DNA of 64,000 nt. Origin: JAOXRU01 sp965247735 (GTDB lineage: Bacteria > Bacteroidota > Bacteroidia > Flavobacteriales > Flavobacteriaceae). The translations under genes and the position numbers were made by a program. The stretch is taken from the NCBI GenBank assembly GCA_965247735.1, contig CBDFHN010000002.1, positions 4,821,582-4,885,581 of the forward strand. The letters run 5' to 3'. This document shows positions 18,386 through 28,360 of this stretch, one piece after another; position 1 is the stretch's first letter, and every line of letters begins with the position of its first letter. The notes beneath the pieces are model-generated. The model ran no database searches. It was given only the letters and a program-made list of their open reading frames with translations, and was not told the origin of the DNA.

Positions 18386-18805
18386 TTATTTTTCAATACC
18401 TCTCAAGATTGCTAACCGATTACTTGGTGCATCAGGGGATAAAAAATCAGGAATTGTATTCTTGTTCCTTTTTGGTCTAGCTAAAAACTCAACATGCCAT
18501 TCTGTAAGACGATGTTCTTTAACATGAATGTAGTTGCCAGGTTCTGGTTCATTAATATATTCTTTTTGTAAAATTAGTGCTATTGGGGACTCTGTTCCTT
18601 TTGTATCTTCAGAAAATTCTAGAGCATTTTCATGGGTATCAAAAGCATAAAAATAATCATCTCCATCTTCTAAATCTTCAGCACCACTTTCAGGATGACA
18701 CCAAACTCTATATTCAAGTACTTCGTCCCAAACATATCCACCTCCAGCTTTTACAGAACCAGGATAACTTCCAACTTTTGTGATGTCTTTTACTTTTGGA
18801 TACAT
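18386..18805 (-). CDS. Conserved uncharacterised protein (VWDEVLEYRVWCHPE family)
   Basis: 139 aa, acidic, no signal. It belongs to a well-conserved bacterial family recognisable by YVWDEVLEYRVWCHPE, DLEDGDDYFYAFDTHENALE, EYINEPEPGNYIHVKE and TEWHVEFLARPKRN. Database entries of this family are sometimes labelled GCN5 acetyltransferase, but I see no acetyl-CoA binding motif, so I do not use that name. It starts 11 nt after the stop of the lipoprotein gene at 18817-19419, suggesting a shared transcript. A truncated duplicate of its 5' end lies at 17445-17522. Confidence 0.65.
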   Translation of the reverse strand: MYPKVKDITKVGSYPGSVKAGGGYVWDEVLEYRVWCHPESGAEDLEDGDDYFYAFDTHENALEFSEDTKGTESPIALILQKEYINEPEPGNYIHVKEHRLTEWHVEFLARPKRNKNTIPDFLSPDAPSNRLAILRGIEK

Positions 18806-18816
18806 TTTGATGCTTT

Positions 18817-19419
18817 TTATTCTATGAATTCAATTAACTCCTCGAGACCATTTTTTCCAGTTTTTTCCAACCGAATAATGTTTCCATTATTATCATAGGT
18901 TAATAAAACCTTGCTTTCCATTTCATCATTCAGTTCATATTTTACTTTTAAGCCATCGTATTTTACGTAAGCTTTTTGATTCAAAAAGTAAATTTGCTGC
19001 TCAATGATGTCGTTTTTATGGTTATAAACTAATTTGTAACCCCAGGGGAGTTGTGAACAAATAGTACAACCCGAATATTTATATTCAATTAATTTTCCGC
19101 CCAAATCATATTTATATGTCTTGGTCCAATTTTCTAATAACTCTTTAGCTCTGTCTTTAAATCTCCATTCAGTAATTACTTGATTTTTAAGCTTTTCATT
19201 TATCAATTTATTCGGTAGTCCGTAAAATTGATCAAAATGCTCTTTAAAAAAGTAAACATCTATTTTAGATTTTGTGTTTTCTATAGTTTTTGTTTTGATG
19301 AGATTTGGGATATCATCCAAATAATTAGTTGAAATCTTAAAATTAAGAGCTTTGTCTTGAGTACAACTAAGCTGAAAAGCCAGTAATGTTATTAAAAATA
19401 TTTTGATGTTATTTCTCAA
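18817..19419 (-). CDS. Uncharacterised lipoprotein
   Basis: 200 aa. Lipobox QLSC (Cys19) in MRNNIKIFLITLLAFQLSC; the start is a TTG. The mature protein has a CTIC pair near 117-120 and late strands reminiscent of RHS/YD-type repeats (YKYDLGGKLIEYKYS, LTYDNNGNIIRLE), but only one or two copies. No family assigned. The downstream gene follows after 11 nt. Confidence 0.55.
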   Translation of the reverse strand: MRNNIKIFLITLLAFQLSCTQDKALNFKISTNYLDDIPNLIKTKTIENTKSKIDVYFFKEHFDQFYGLPNKLINEKLKNQVITEWRFKDRAKELLENWTKTYKYDLGGKLIEYKYSGCTICSQLPWGYKLVYNHKNDIIEQQIYFLNQKAYVKYDGLKVKYELNDEMESKVLLTYDNNGNIIRLEKTGKNGLEELIEFIE

Positions 19420-19603
19420 AGTTTCTTGTATTATGTCTGAATACTTATGAATGAAACGTATTTTTAGTTTATTACAAAGCTAAATTTTTATCTTTTCATT
19501 TAGAAAGAAAATTAAAAAGATTTCACAGACTTTCTTAAAAGTATTAAACTTAAGATTAAGTTCCAAAACCTTTATTAATTAGAGCCATGTTGTACACCAT
19601 TTT

Positions 19604-20035
19604 TTATTTTGTTTTAGAATGAAGTAAACCTTTTTGAAAGAGCATATCTCTAAATTCTTTTGATGTATGATTTACTTTTTCACTAATTAGGTTGTTACCA
19701 ATCCCATAAATAAATGGTCCTGGTCGATTGCTCCATCCTTTTCCAAATTCCCTAGGTTTGTATCCAGCAATTCGTCCGCTTATCAAAATCCTATTTCCAC
19801 TAGTTATTTTTTTCACAATTAAATCCACGCAAGGATAAATTTCTTTTTCACTCAAATATACTTTTTCAGCAATTAGTTCAACCACATTATTTTTTCCGAC
19901 TGCATTGAGTTTTTCGACAGATTCCCATTCAAATTCAAAGTCATTCTGTAATTCTTTTCCAGAATGCAGTTCTGTATACAGTTTTAATTCGGAAAGAGTC
20001 TTTTCAATATGTTTTTTAAATTCACTTTTCTTCAT
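19604..20035 (-). CDS. Uncharacterised soluble protein
   Basis: 143 aa, Lys/Glu-rich, no signal or membrane segment. It has a predicted alternating strand region in the middle (VELIAEKVYL, VDLIVKKIT, RILISGRIAGY) followed by a basic, Gly/Pro-rich segment (KPREFGKGWSNRPGPFIYG). No family recognised. It lies 171 bp downstream of gajB in the same direction; nothing shows that it belongs to the defence system. Confidence 0.5.
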   Translation of the reverse strand: MKKSEFKKHIEKTLSELKLYTELHSGKELQNDFEFEWESVEKLNAVGKNNVVELIAEKVYLSEKEIYPCVDLIVKKITSGNRILISGRIAGYKPREFGKGWSNRPGPFIYGIGNNLISEKVNHTSKEFRDMLFQKGLLHSKTK

Positions 20036-20206
20036 TTTTTAAATGGTTACAAGAGTTTTGAATAAGAGGCATAGAATAGTTGATAAGGACTAGTGTTTTA
20101 GCTTATTACTTTTATATTTGGCAATCTTTGTTAGTGTGCTCATAATTTTGAGTTTAGTAGAAAGGTTCTATATTTTTTATTTTATTTTTTAGATTTTCAT
20201 GCTTTT

Positions 20207-22009
20207 TCATAGTGTTTGTATATTTTCACTACCAAACCATTCAGTTATTTTTTTCATTGCTGGAGTTTCCATTTGTGACAAAGATAAAACTACTAAGTTT
20301 TCTTTAGCTCTAGAACAAGACACATAAAACAGGTTTTTAGTTCGTAATTTCCTATGGTCTAAATGATCTGTATCATCAATGAATTTTTCAAAATCATATT
20401 GTCCAGGCCAACTTGTATCATCAATTACAACCAAAACATTTCTATATTCTTCTCCTTTTGTACCATGCTTAGTTGAATATGAAGTTTGTTCTTGAATGTG
20501 TTTAAAAGCGCAAATCATTTCATTATAATTAGTAAGCATTAAAACTTCATAGAATAGCTTGTTTTTAGTAGCTCTTTTCTTTTCATCTTCATCAGTAATA
20601 GTAGTAATATTGATACTTAGCTTTTCTATGAATTTTTGTAATTTTCTAGAGGGAAGCGACAACTTATTTTCTTGGCAAAAATCAAAAACATCTTGAACTG
20701 TTCCAGACATTCTTAAATTGGTTAATTCTTTTAGTTTACTTTCTATTTCTTCTTTGTCAGAATGCTTAGTCAATGAGCTAAAAACACCTTGTTGTTTTAA
20801 GAATTTTATAACTCTGTTGTAATTTTTTACATTCCAAAAAGAAACGAGATGTTCAATTCCTGTTTCACGTTCTTTAGAAGTCTTTTTATCAATAGAACCC
20901 ATAAAGTAAGATGAAAATATATTTTCTCTTTTTAATAAAGCTTCATTAGCACCTAGAGTATATCTTTTAGTAAAAAGTTTATAGAGATTTCCAAAGCCTG
21001 CTCTTTCGGCAACTTTACTATTTGCAATTATTAAAATTTTGTCATCTCCAGATTCTGAAAAATCCCAACCTATAGTTTCTAATTTTGAAACTAGATTATC
21101 GTAATCTGTATTTTTTTTAGGTGAAATTCTTACTTTATAGTCTGCTTTCTTTTCTTTAGTTTGTATTGGATCATTTGTACAATTGATAAATTGAATACTT
21201 CCTTTAATACTTTCTTTATTTTCAGGTATGGTTTGAGTTATATTATTTCGAATGTTATTTAATAGATTGACTACACTTTCGGACGAACGATAATTATCGT
21301 CTTTTGTTACAAGTTCAAGTTTATTCTCATCAATATAAGATTGTAGTGAACCAATTCCTTCATCATAGATTTTTTGATAAGAATCTCCATAAAAACCAAC
21401 TAATAGTTTTGTTTTATTTCTTTCAAGTAGATAATTTACAATAGCATCAACAGTTTCAGTTGCTGTATCTTGATATTCGTCTATAAATAAGTAAGGATAT
21501 TTTTGGCCTAAAATATGAGTAAGAGAGCTATAGTTTTTAAACATTTGTAAAGACAACGTTATTACATCATCATGATGTAGACTTCCTTGTTCAAAATCTC
21601 TATAACCACTGTCATCATATTTTACTTCTGTTTTAATCCTATCTTTTAATCCCGTTTTATATTTTTCAGGTTTGTTACTATTAGCAATCATAAATTCGTT
21701 TAATACATCCAATTCAATTATTAATTGTTTATTGAATCTTTTAATACAATTCCATAAAAATTCGTGAATGGTAGAAACAATTACTAAAGGGTTATTTTCA
21801 AGCCTTTCAATAATTTCATTTTTTGCAACATTAGTATAAGTAATACAAACAATTTTTTGATTGTTTAATTTGATACTTTCTCCTTTTGTTTCTAAAACGT
21901 AATTTATCGTCTGGATTAAAGTATATGTTTTTCCTGAACCTGCACCAGCTTCAAGAACATAACTTTTGTTTTCTTCTATATGATTTATTATTTGTTCAAT
22001 AGCTACCAT
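20207..22009 (-). CDS. gajB: GajB-type UvrD-like helicase (Gabija)
   Basis: 600 aa, superfamily 1 DNA helicase of the UvrD/PcrA/Rep type. Motifs in order: Walker A AGAGSGKT (21-28), motif Ia ITYTNVAKNE (56-65), STIHEF (79-84), DEAD-box equivalent IDEYQD (176-181), motif III GDSYQKIY (208-215), NYRSS (239-243), motif V THGTKGEEY-like KHGTKGEEY (514-522) and motif VI VSCSRAKENLVV (563-574). The start is one base after the stop of the OLD-family gene (TAGAATG), so the two are translationally coupled. In Gabija, GajB senses DNA ends or nucleotide changes and works with the GajA nuclease against phage. Characterised GajB proteins are about 500 aa, so this one is on the long side. Confidence 0.8.
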   Translation of the reverse strand: MVAIEQIINHIEENKSYVLEAGAGSGKTYTLIQTINYVLETKGESIKLNNQKIVCITYTNVAKNEIIERLENNPLVIVSTIHEFLWNCIKRFNKQLIIELDVLNEFMIANSNKPEKYKTGLKDRIKTEVKYDDSGYRDFEQGSLHHDDVITLSLQMFKNYSSLTHILGQKYPYLFIDEYQDTATETVDAIVNYLLERNKTKLLVGFYGDSYQKIYDEGIGSLQSYIDENKLELVTKDDNYRSSESVVNLLNNIRNNITQTIPENKESIKGSIQFINCTNDPIQTKEKKADYKVRISPKKNTDYDNLVSKLETIGWDFSESGDDKILIIANSKVAERAGFGNLYKLFTKRYTLGANEALLKRENIFSSYFMGSIDKKTSKERETGIEHLVSFWNVKNYNRVIKFLKQQGVFSSLTKHSDKEEIESKLKELTNLRMSGTVQDVFDFCQENKLSLPSRKLQKFIEKLSINITTITDEDEKKRATKNKLFYEVLMLTNYNEMICAFKHIQEQTSYSTKHGTKGEEYRNVLVVIDDTSWPGQYDFEKFIDDTDHLDHRKLRTKNLFYVSCSRAKENLVVLSLSQMETPAMKKITEWFGSENIQTL

Positions 22010-22010
22010 T

Positions 22011-24044
22011 CTAATCGTTTTTAGCTAACCAAATTAAACCTTCATTTATATATTCTGGAACTTTCCATTCTCCATATTTTTTTTCATTAAATGACATAAT
22101 ATCGAATGTGAAATTTGTTTTTACTTTAGAACTTGATGGAGTAGGTATTTCACTCTCTAAAGAATATGATTTTAAAAATGAGAAATGATTTTTGATAACA
22201 ACTTTTGATTTATCCTCTTTTGTAAACTCAGATAATAAAAGTGTTTTATTTGCATTAATAAATGATTCTTCAAAACTTCTACCAATAAAGCCATCTTCAT
22301 TAGTTTGATAACATACTCTTATATTATCTTGTGTTTTTTCGTCATTTGTGCAATTCGTTAGGTCTTTAATGGCTGTTTTATTTGGCAACCATTGTTTTAA
22401 TGTTTCATTGGTAGTGAATTTATTATCACTAATAGGACTAACTTTACAAACTCCGTTCTCGTCACTTGAGTCAATATCTGTAATTATTAAGGTTCTTACA
22501 TTAATAAACTCTAACATTTCCTTAAAAGAGTGTGCATATGCTCCGCCAACTTCTAAAATAGAAACATACTCAGTGCACAATGAATTTGCAGATTTTTTAA
22601 TCATTTGAGATAACAGCATACGTTCAGTTGTTCCTTCGACCAATATAACTTTATCTGCAAAAAATAAATCAGATTTATGAAGCGTCAGATATTGCCTTAA
22701 AAATCTAAAAGTTCTCTTATCGTCTTTAATCTTTAAATTATTAAAATCTTGATTTGTTATTTTGAATCCAGTATCAGTTGGTAATCTATTAAAATATCTA
22801 ATTCTATTAAAACCACTTTCTGTATCAATTCCTGATTCTGAAAGAATATGTGATGAATGTGTGGTAATAATAACTTGTATTTTTAAATCATTATCTTTCT
22901 TAGCATTATTTATTACTTTTGAAACTTGGCTAATAAATACTTGTTGCATTTGAGGGTGCATATGTGCCTCAGGTTCTTCTATAAGTACTACAAGGAAATT
23001 TGATAACTTTTCTTCTTTGGAGTTTTTAAACTTCTCAATAAAACTTTCTAACTCAAGAATCATGTAAATTAGATTACTATATCCAAGTCCATTATAACTT
23101 TCAGGTAAATTTATTTCATCTTGTTTATAAAGATATTGAATGTTGTTTTTTATTACTTTTTCAGAATCAAATTTTGAATCAATAGCAATTTCAGGAATTG
23201 AAATGGGAGTTCTTGCTCCAAAATCACCAAGTTTTGACATTATACCACCTAATACTATCTTGTATTTTTCTTTTAAATCTTTAGAAACTTCTGTAAGTGC
23301 TTTTTCTAGTTCTTCTACGTCTTTATTATTCTTTTTATCTCTTTGATTATAATAATTAGAAAACCCAAGTGATAAGGCATTGTTAGAATCTCCTTTTGTG
23401 TCATCTAGAATCCGCATAGCTTTGATACTTTCAAAAAGAACTACTTTTTGAATTTTAGTTCTAAAACTGTTTTCAATTTTACTACGGTAATTAGATTCTT
23501 TATCAATAGCATAACAAACCGTTTCGTAAAAAAAAAATATATTTTTATGCAGATATTCTATTAATTCTATTGTTTTGTCTTCTCTGTTTTCAAATGATTG
23601 AAATACTTTTAAAGTATTTTTTGGCTCAAAAGAAATGCAAATTGTAGCATCATTTCTAGCATCTTCTAAATCAGTTATAAATTCACTAAGCTCAACTAAT
23701 GATTCATTATCTACTTTATTGTACTGAATTTCAAAATTGATTATAATTTTTGGAACTTCAACTATTAATTGTTTTTCAAGTTCATCACGGTCTTCTTCTG
23801 TAATTCCGTCTGCCTTAGAATCTAAATATTTGCTGTAAACAGCTTTGAAAGTATCATAAGTACTTTGAGAAAAATCTTCAAAAATAAATTTTCCATCAGT
23901 AGATGTAGCTATTTTTATTGCTTCGAAAAAAGAAGTTTTACCTGTATTATTCTTTCCCACAATCAATGTGATATCTTCTTCTAGATTACAATTTATACTT
24001 TCTAGTAATCGGAAATTATTAATTTCAATCTTTTTTAATTTCAT
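22011..24044 (-). CDS. gajA: GajA-type OLD ATPase/TOPRIM nuclease (Gabija)
   Basis: 677 aa, OLD (overcoming lysogenisation defect) family. The N-terminal ABC-type ATPase has Walker A GKNNTGKT (30-37), signature-like SYNGLGYSNL (316-325), Walker B LIEEPEAHMHP (354-364) and an H-loop TTHSSH (394-399). The C-terminal TOPRIM domain has VEGTTERML (469-477, acidic Glu470), ILEVGGAYA (496-504), TDIDSSD (522-528) and a later acidic motif FIGRSFEESF (586-595). TOPRIM domains bind metal and nick or cut DNA. An OLD nuclease directly followed by a UvrD-like helicase is the definition of class 2 OLD, that is Gabija anti-phage defence; GajA assembles as a multimer that recruits GajB. The gene starts at a clear ATG, with a -7-like element about 105 nt upstream. 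Confidence 0.82.
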   Translation of the reverse strand: MKLKKIEINNFRLLESINCNLEEDITLIVGKNNTGKTSFFEAIKIATSTDGKFIFEDFSQSTYDTFKAVYSKYLDSKADGITEEDRDELEKQLIVEVPKIIINFEIQYNKVDNESLVELSEFITDLEDARNDATICISFEPKNTLKVFQSFENREDKTIELIEYLHKNIFFFYETVCYAIDKESNYRSKIENSFRTKIQKVVLFESIKAMRILDDTKGDSNNALSLGFSNYYNQRDKKNNKDVEELEKALTEVSKDLKEKYKIVLGGIMSKLGDFGARTPISIPEIAIDSKFDSEKVIKNNIQYLYKQDEINLPESYNGLGYSNLIYMILELESFIEKFKNSKEEKLSNFLVVLIEEPEAHMHPQMQQVFISQVSKVINNAKKDNDLKIQVIITTHSSHILSESGIDTESGFNRIRYFNRLPTDTGFKITNQDFNNLKIKDDKRTFRFLRQYLTLHKSDLFFADKVILVEGTTERMLLSQMIKKSANSLCTEYVSILEVGGAYAHSFKEMLEFINVRTLIITDIDSSDENGVCKVSPISDNKFTTNETLKQWLPNKTAIKDLTNCTNDEKTQDNIRVCYQTNEDGFIGRSFEESFINANKTLLLSEFTKEDKSKVVIKNHFSFLKSYSLESEIPTPSSSKVKTNFTFDIMSFNEKKYGEWKVPEYINEGLIWLAKND

Positions 24045-24148
24045 TTAATATAATGCTTGGAGTTGAACGATTTTTTTGACTGAAGGTAACAATTGAATAA
24101 AAACAATCATTCATATTAAATTTATTAGTATACAACATTTGCACCCTT

Positions 24149-24156
24149 CAAATATA
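24149..24156 (-). promoter_or_regulatory. -7-like element upstream of gajA
   Basis: Minus-strand TATATTTG fits the Bacteroidota -7 consensus TAnnTTTG, about 105 nt before the gajA ATG. I found no good -33 TTG at the expected spacing, so this is tentative. Confidence 0.35.
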
Positions 24157-24681
24157 AAACATCTAACTAATTATACTCTCTGTTATGATAAAATGTTAAT
24201 AAGTAAAAAAGAGAATAAAACCATACTAGTATGGCAATAGCAAAACTACCACCCAAAACCCATACAAACATGTGTAAAACCACAAAGCAAAAAAAATAAG
24301 CCTAACTATTGCGTTGCATAAGTTTGTAACAGCTATTTATGGAAAAGCAAAATCAATTGCGGCAAAATCAATAGCGTTTGCTTAAAAACAACAAGCTTTT
24401 TGTGTACAATCCATAACGGTGTAGTGGCAATTACTTGCATTATGTCCACAATTGCTTGCGTTATGGCCAAAAATATTGCATAGTGGAGTAGGGAGAGTTA
24501 AAAGCGAAAAAGTTAATTAGCCAAAAGCCAAAAGCCAAAAGCGAAAGGCGAAAAATAAAAAAGTAAAATAAGGAAAAAATAATAGCCAAAAGTAGATTAA
24601 ACAAGGCAACGGTATTTGCAATAGGATACTTCAAGTATAATACTTAGTATAGGTATCAATAATACGATAGAATAGTTAACA

Positions 24682-24733
24682 AGTTCTCGATACAGTTTTC
24701 TAATGAAAACCACTCGAACAGACATTTCGTTAT
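24682..24733. repeat. Dispersed repeat B, copy 2
   Basis: Second copy of the ~50-bp element also present at 12354-12405. Here the inverted core GTTTTC / GAAAAC is better preserved, followed by CACTCGAACAGACATTTC. Confidence 0.65.
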
Positions 24734-24918
24734 CATTAATATAGAAGCTTTAAGCAAGCCCTGTAATTCTATCATTAAAAAGAAACTCAAAACAGTCCTA
24801 TATATAGGAGTCATAATTTCATCAATTTGTAATGTGTAGTTCTTAATACTTATTTGACCTTGCATACAACATTATCATTCGAGTAAGCATCTATATTCTA
24901 ACCTCTATTCTCTTTTTT

Positions 24919-25230
24919 AGAGTGTGAGTAAGCAGTCTTACCTCTTGTATCTTGATTTTTGCGTCTTTTATGGGCTTCGAGTAGGCAGTCTATTCTCTAT
25001 CTTCTTTCCTCTTTTTTAGAGTGTGAGTAAGCAGTCTAGCCTCTTGTATCTTGATTTTTGCATCTTTTATAGGCTTCGAGTCAGCAATCTATCCTCTATT
25101 TTCTTTTATCTTAATAGAGTCCGAGTAAGTACCACCCGAGTAAGCAGTCTTACCTCTTGTATCTTGATTTTTACGTCTTTTATAGGCTTCGAGTAAGCAG
25201 TCTATTCTCTATCTTCTTTTACGAGCAGAG
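24919..25230. repeat. Three degenerate ~100-bp tandem repeats (GAGTAAGCAGTC)
   Basis: Units begin near 24919, 25018 and 25136. Each contains GAGTAAGCAGTCT, CCTCTTGTATCTTGATTTTT, CGTCTTTTATAGGCTTCGAG and a second (T/G)AGGCAGTCTATTCTCTATC-like block. Further single copies of GAGTAAG follow to about 25290 and reappear near 25805-25895. No reading frame runs through it and there are no unique spacers, so it is not CRISPR. Its role is unknown; it lies upstream of the rRNA promoters. Confidence 0.75.
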
Positions 25231-25550
25231 TAAGCAGTATCCGATTAAGCAGTCTTGTATCTTGTCTCCTAGCCATCCGAGTAAGTAGTTCCACTTCTAA
25301 GCAAGTAAAAAACAACCTTGGGGTAATCCCAATGACCTCAGTTAAGAAAATATAAAATTGCAACCGCAGAGAGCGTTAAAATCAACACCGATTAAATTTT
25401 AAAATAAGAAGTTAAGGTAATCAGGTTTTGGATTCTTAATTGATTAATAAAATCTAAGCATAGCCATAGCTATAGTTCTATTTTATTAGGAAAAGAAAGG
25501 ATTCAAAAATATTAGATTAGCAATTGTTTTAAGGTTTTATTGGTGTCAAG

Positions 25551-25672
25551 GCTGTTTGAGCGCAGCGAGTTCCTATAATTTAGCGATGAGGATTAGGAAT
25601 TTTATTTTCTTAAATGCAGTCTAGATTTTTTTGGTTCGTTTTTTCATCAATGGAAAAAATGAACATAATTAT
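25551..25672. repeat. Dispersed repeat A, copy 2
   Basis: Matches 5105-5227 in two blocks: GTTTGAGCGCAGCGAGTTCC and GTCTAGATTTTTTTGG, the latter with a hairpin core GTTCGTTTTTTC / GAAAAAATGAAC (one mismatch). Copies this far apart and in unrelated gene contexts indicate a dispersed intergenic element. Confidence 0.7.
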
Positions 25673-25800
25673 TCAATGGAACTGCGTAGCACATCACGAA
25701 CTCCTATTTAACAAGCAAAGAGGAGTGTGAGTAAAAAATGAACACACGATATTATTCAATAGAACTGTGTAGGACCTCATTAATATCTATTTAACAAAGA
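25660..25800. repeat. Local degenerate duplication
   Basis: Two neighbouring ~60-bp units: AATGAACATAATTATTCAAT with GGAACTGCGTAGCAC and CTATTTAACAA (about 25660-25715), then AATGAACACACGATATTATT with AGAACTGTGTAGGAC and CTATTTAACAA (about 25735-25797). Confidence 0.6.
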
Positions 25801-25995
25801 AGAGTCATTCGAGTAAGCGGTCCATCCACTATTTCCCATCTTTCTTTTATAGTCGAAATAAGTAGTTTATCTTCTTTTGCCACCCGAGTAAGCAATCATT
25901 GCCTTTTGTTAAAAAAAAGATCAAATATAAAGCCAAGGTTTCTAGCAGGTTAAGAGCTCTTCTCCAAGAAGCCAAAAAAAAGAATTCAAAAACCC

Positions 25996-26025
25996 TTGTG
26001 GGAATTAAAAAGGCGTGTATCTTTG
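25996..26025 (+). promoter_or_regulatory. rRNA promoter P1
   Basis: -33 TTG (25996-25998), 19-bp spacer, -7 TATCTTTG (26018-26025), followed by CAGCCGCTAAG. This fits the Bacteroidota sigma-A consensus TTG-N19-TAnnTTTG. Confidence 0.7.
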
Positions 26026-26114
26026 CAGCCGCTAAGGGACAAACGAGAGTTAGTAACAAGGCAAACGTTCATTAATATTGGGTAAAAAAATTGCAAATAA
26101 AACTTAAAATTATT

Positions 26115-26147
26115 TTTGTTTTATATGAAATAAAAGCAGTACATTTG
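26115..26147 (+). promoter_or_regulatory. rRNA promoter P2
   Basis: -33 TTTG (26115-26118), 21-bp spacer, -7 TACATTTG (26140-26147), followed by CAGCCCGGTAA. It shares the TTTGCAGCC start region with P1 and P3. Confidence 0.7.
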
Positions 26148-26220
26148 CAGCCCGGTAATAAGGAAAAAGTTCATTGAGAAATCTTGCAAAAACAAACTAA
26201 AAAAAACTTTAGAAATAAAG

Positions 26221-26250
26221 TTGCCAGTTAAAAAAGAGTTTGTATGTTTG
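26221..26250 (+). promoter_or_regulatory. rRNA promoter P3
   Basis: -33 TTG (26221-26223), 19-bp spacer, -7 TATGTTTG (26243-26250), followed by CAGCCGCTTAG. It is the promoter closest to the 16S gene, with a leader of about 275 nt. Confidence 0.75.
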
Positions 26251-26398
26251 CAGCCGCTTAGCGAAAGAGCAACAGCGAAACGAAATTTTGGAAAGGGTTT
26301 TAATGTTAAAAAAGCCCACTAGTTCGAGTCTAGTAATTTCACAAAAAGGTATTAAAAACTTAGTACATTGTACTAGCGACTTAATACTAATTTAAAGA

Positions 26399-26414
26399 GT
26401 TCATTGAAATATTG
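26399..26414 (+). promoter_or_regulatory. boxA-like antitermination element before 16S
   Basis: GTTCATTGAAATATTG resembles the boxA element of rRNA leaders, which loads NusB/NusE to prevent premature termination. The same motif occurs before 23S (28516-28531), with shorter versions after P1 (26067-26080), after P2 (26169-26177) and in the spacer at 28237-28244. Confidence 0.5.
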
Positions 26415-26529
26415 ATACAGCAGAAATTATATAGCGATATATAATTTCGAGACAAAATTAAGTAAGACCATTATTGAGTAGAGAAGGTTTAAATTTTAAT
26501 TGTTGATACTAAATTATATTTAAGATTAA

Positions 26530-28049
<1,520 letters not shown>

Positions 28050-28129
28050 CTAGAGTAGATAATTAAAAATAAGATCATTTTAAAAGATGATGGACTTGCT
28101 TAAAGCTGTATTAAATATTAAAGTTATGA

Positions 28130-28203
28130 AGTCCCATAGCTCAGCTGGTTAGAGCGCTACACTGATAATGTAGAGGTCGGCAGTTCGAGTCTGCCTGGGA
28201 CTA
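28130..28203 (+). tRNA. tRNA-Ile (GAT)
   Basis: 74-nt cloverleaf: acceptor AGTCCCA pairs with TGGGACT, anticodon loop CTGATAA with anticodon GAT, T arm GGCAG-TTCGAGT-CTGCC. CCA is not encoded. Usual position in the 16S-23S spacer. Confidence 0.95.
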
Positions 28204-28278
28204 CAAAAAAAAGGAATTGATAATTTATTATCACACGTTCATTAAAAAGAATAGAAGGAAATTTTAGAAGTTGGGAAA

Positions 28279-28349
28279 CCAGTTTACAGTACGCAGTTTG
28301 CAGTACGCAGTACGTCAAATATAGACTGATTACTGAATACGGGACAGCC
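28279..28349. repeat. CAGTACG-type low-complexity repeat in rRNA spacer
   Basis: Between the two tRNAs: repeated CAGTTTACAGTACGCAG, TTTGCAGTACGCAGTACG and then GACTGATTACTGAATACGGG. Similar CAGTA/ACTGA-rich stretches occur at 28441-28505 and 31525-31589. Confidence 0.6.
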
Positions 28350-28360
28350 AACTTAAAAAC

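Larger units (their letters stand above)
24045..24900. other. Non-coding region, partly low complexity
   Basis: No credible gene. It holds a -7-like promoter element for gajA (24149-24156), a pair of short imperfect repeats at about 24425-24475 (ATTACTTGCATTATGTCC and ATTGCTTGCGTTATGGCC), a run of AAAAGCC/AAAGCGA units at about 24525-24560, and copy 2 of dispersed repeat B (24682-24733). Confidence 0.5.
25291..25995. other. Non-coding region upstream of the rRNA promoters
   Basis: No gene seen. It contains a short hairpin TTGGGGTAATCCCAA (25318-25332), copy 2 of dispersed repeat A and a local degenerate duplication, both listed separately, plus more GAGTAAG motifs at about 25810-25890. Confidence 0.5.

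Noticed and set aside
18386..18805. GCN5-type acetyltransferase
   Set aside because: That label is attached to some relatives, but no acetyl-CoA loop or GNAT strand pattern is visible.
24656..24865. 69-codon minus-strand ORF between gajA and the rRNA operon
   Set aside because: It runs through dispersed repeat B and low-complexity DNA; composition is unlike the real genes.
24919..25230. CRISPR array
   Set aside because: Units are ~100 bp, degenerate and contiguous, with no constant short repeat separated by unique spacers and no cas genes in the window.
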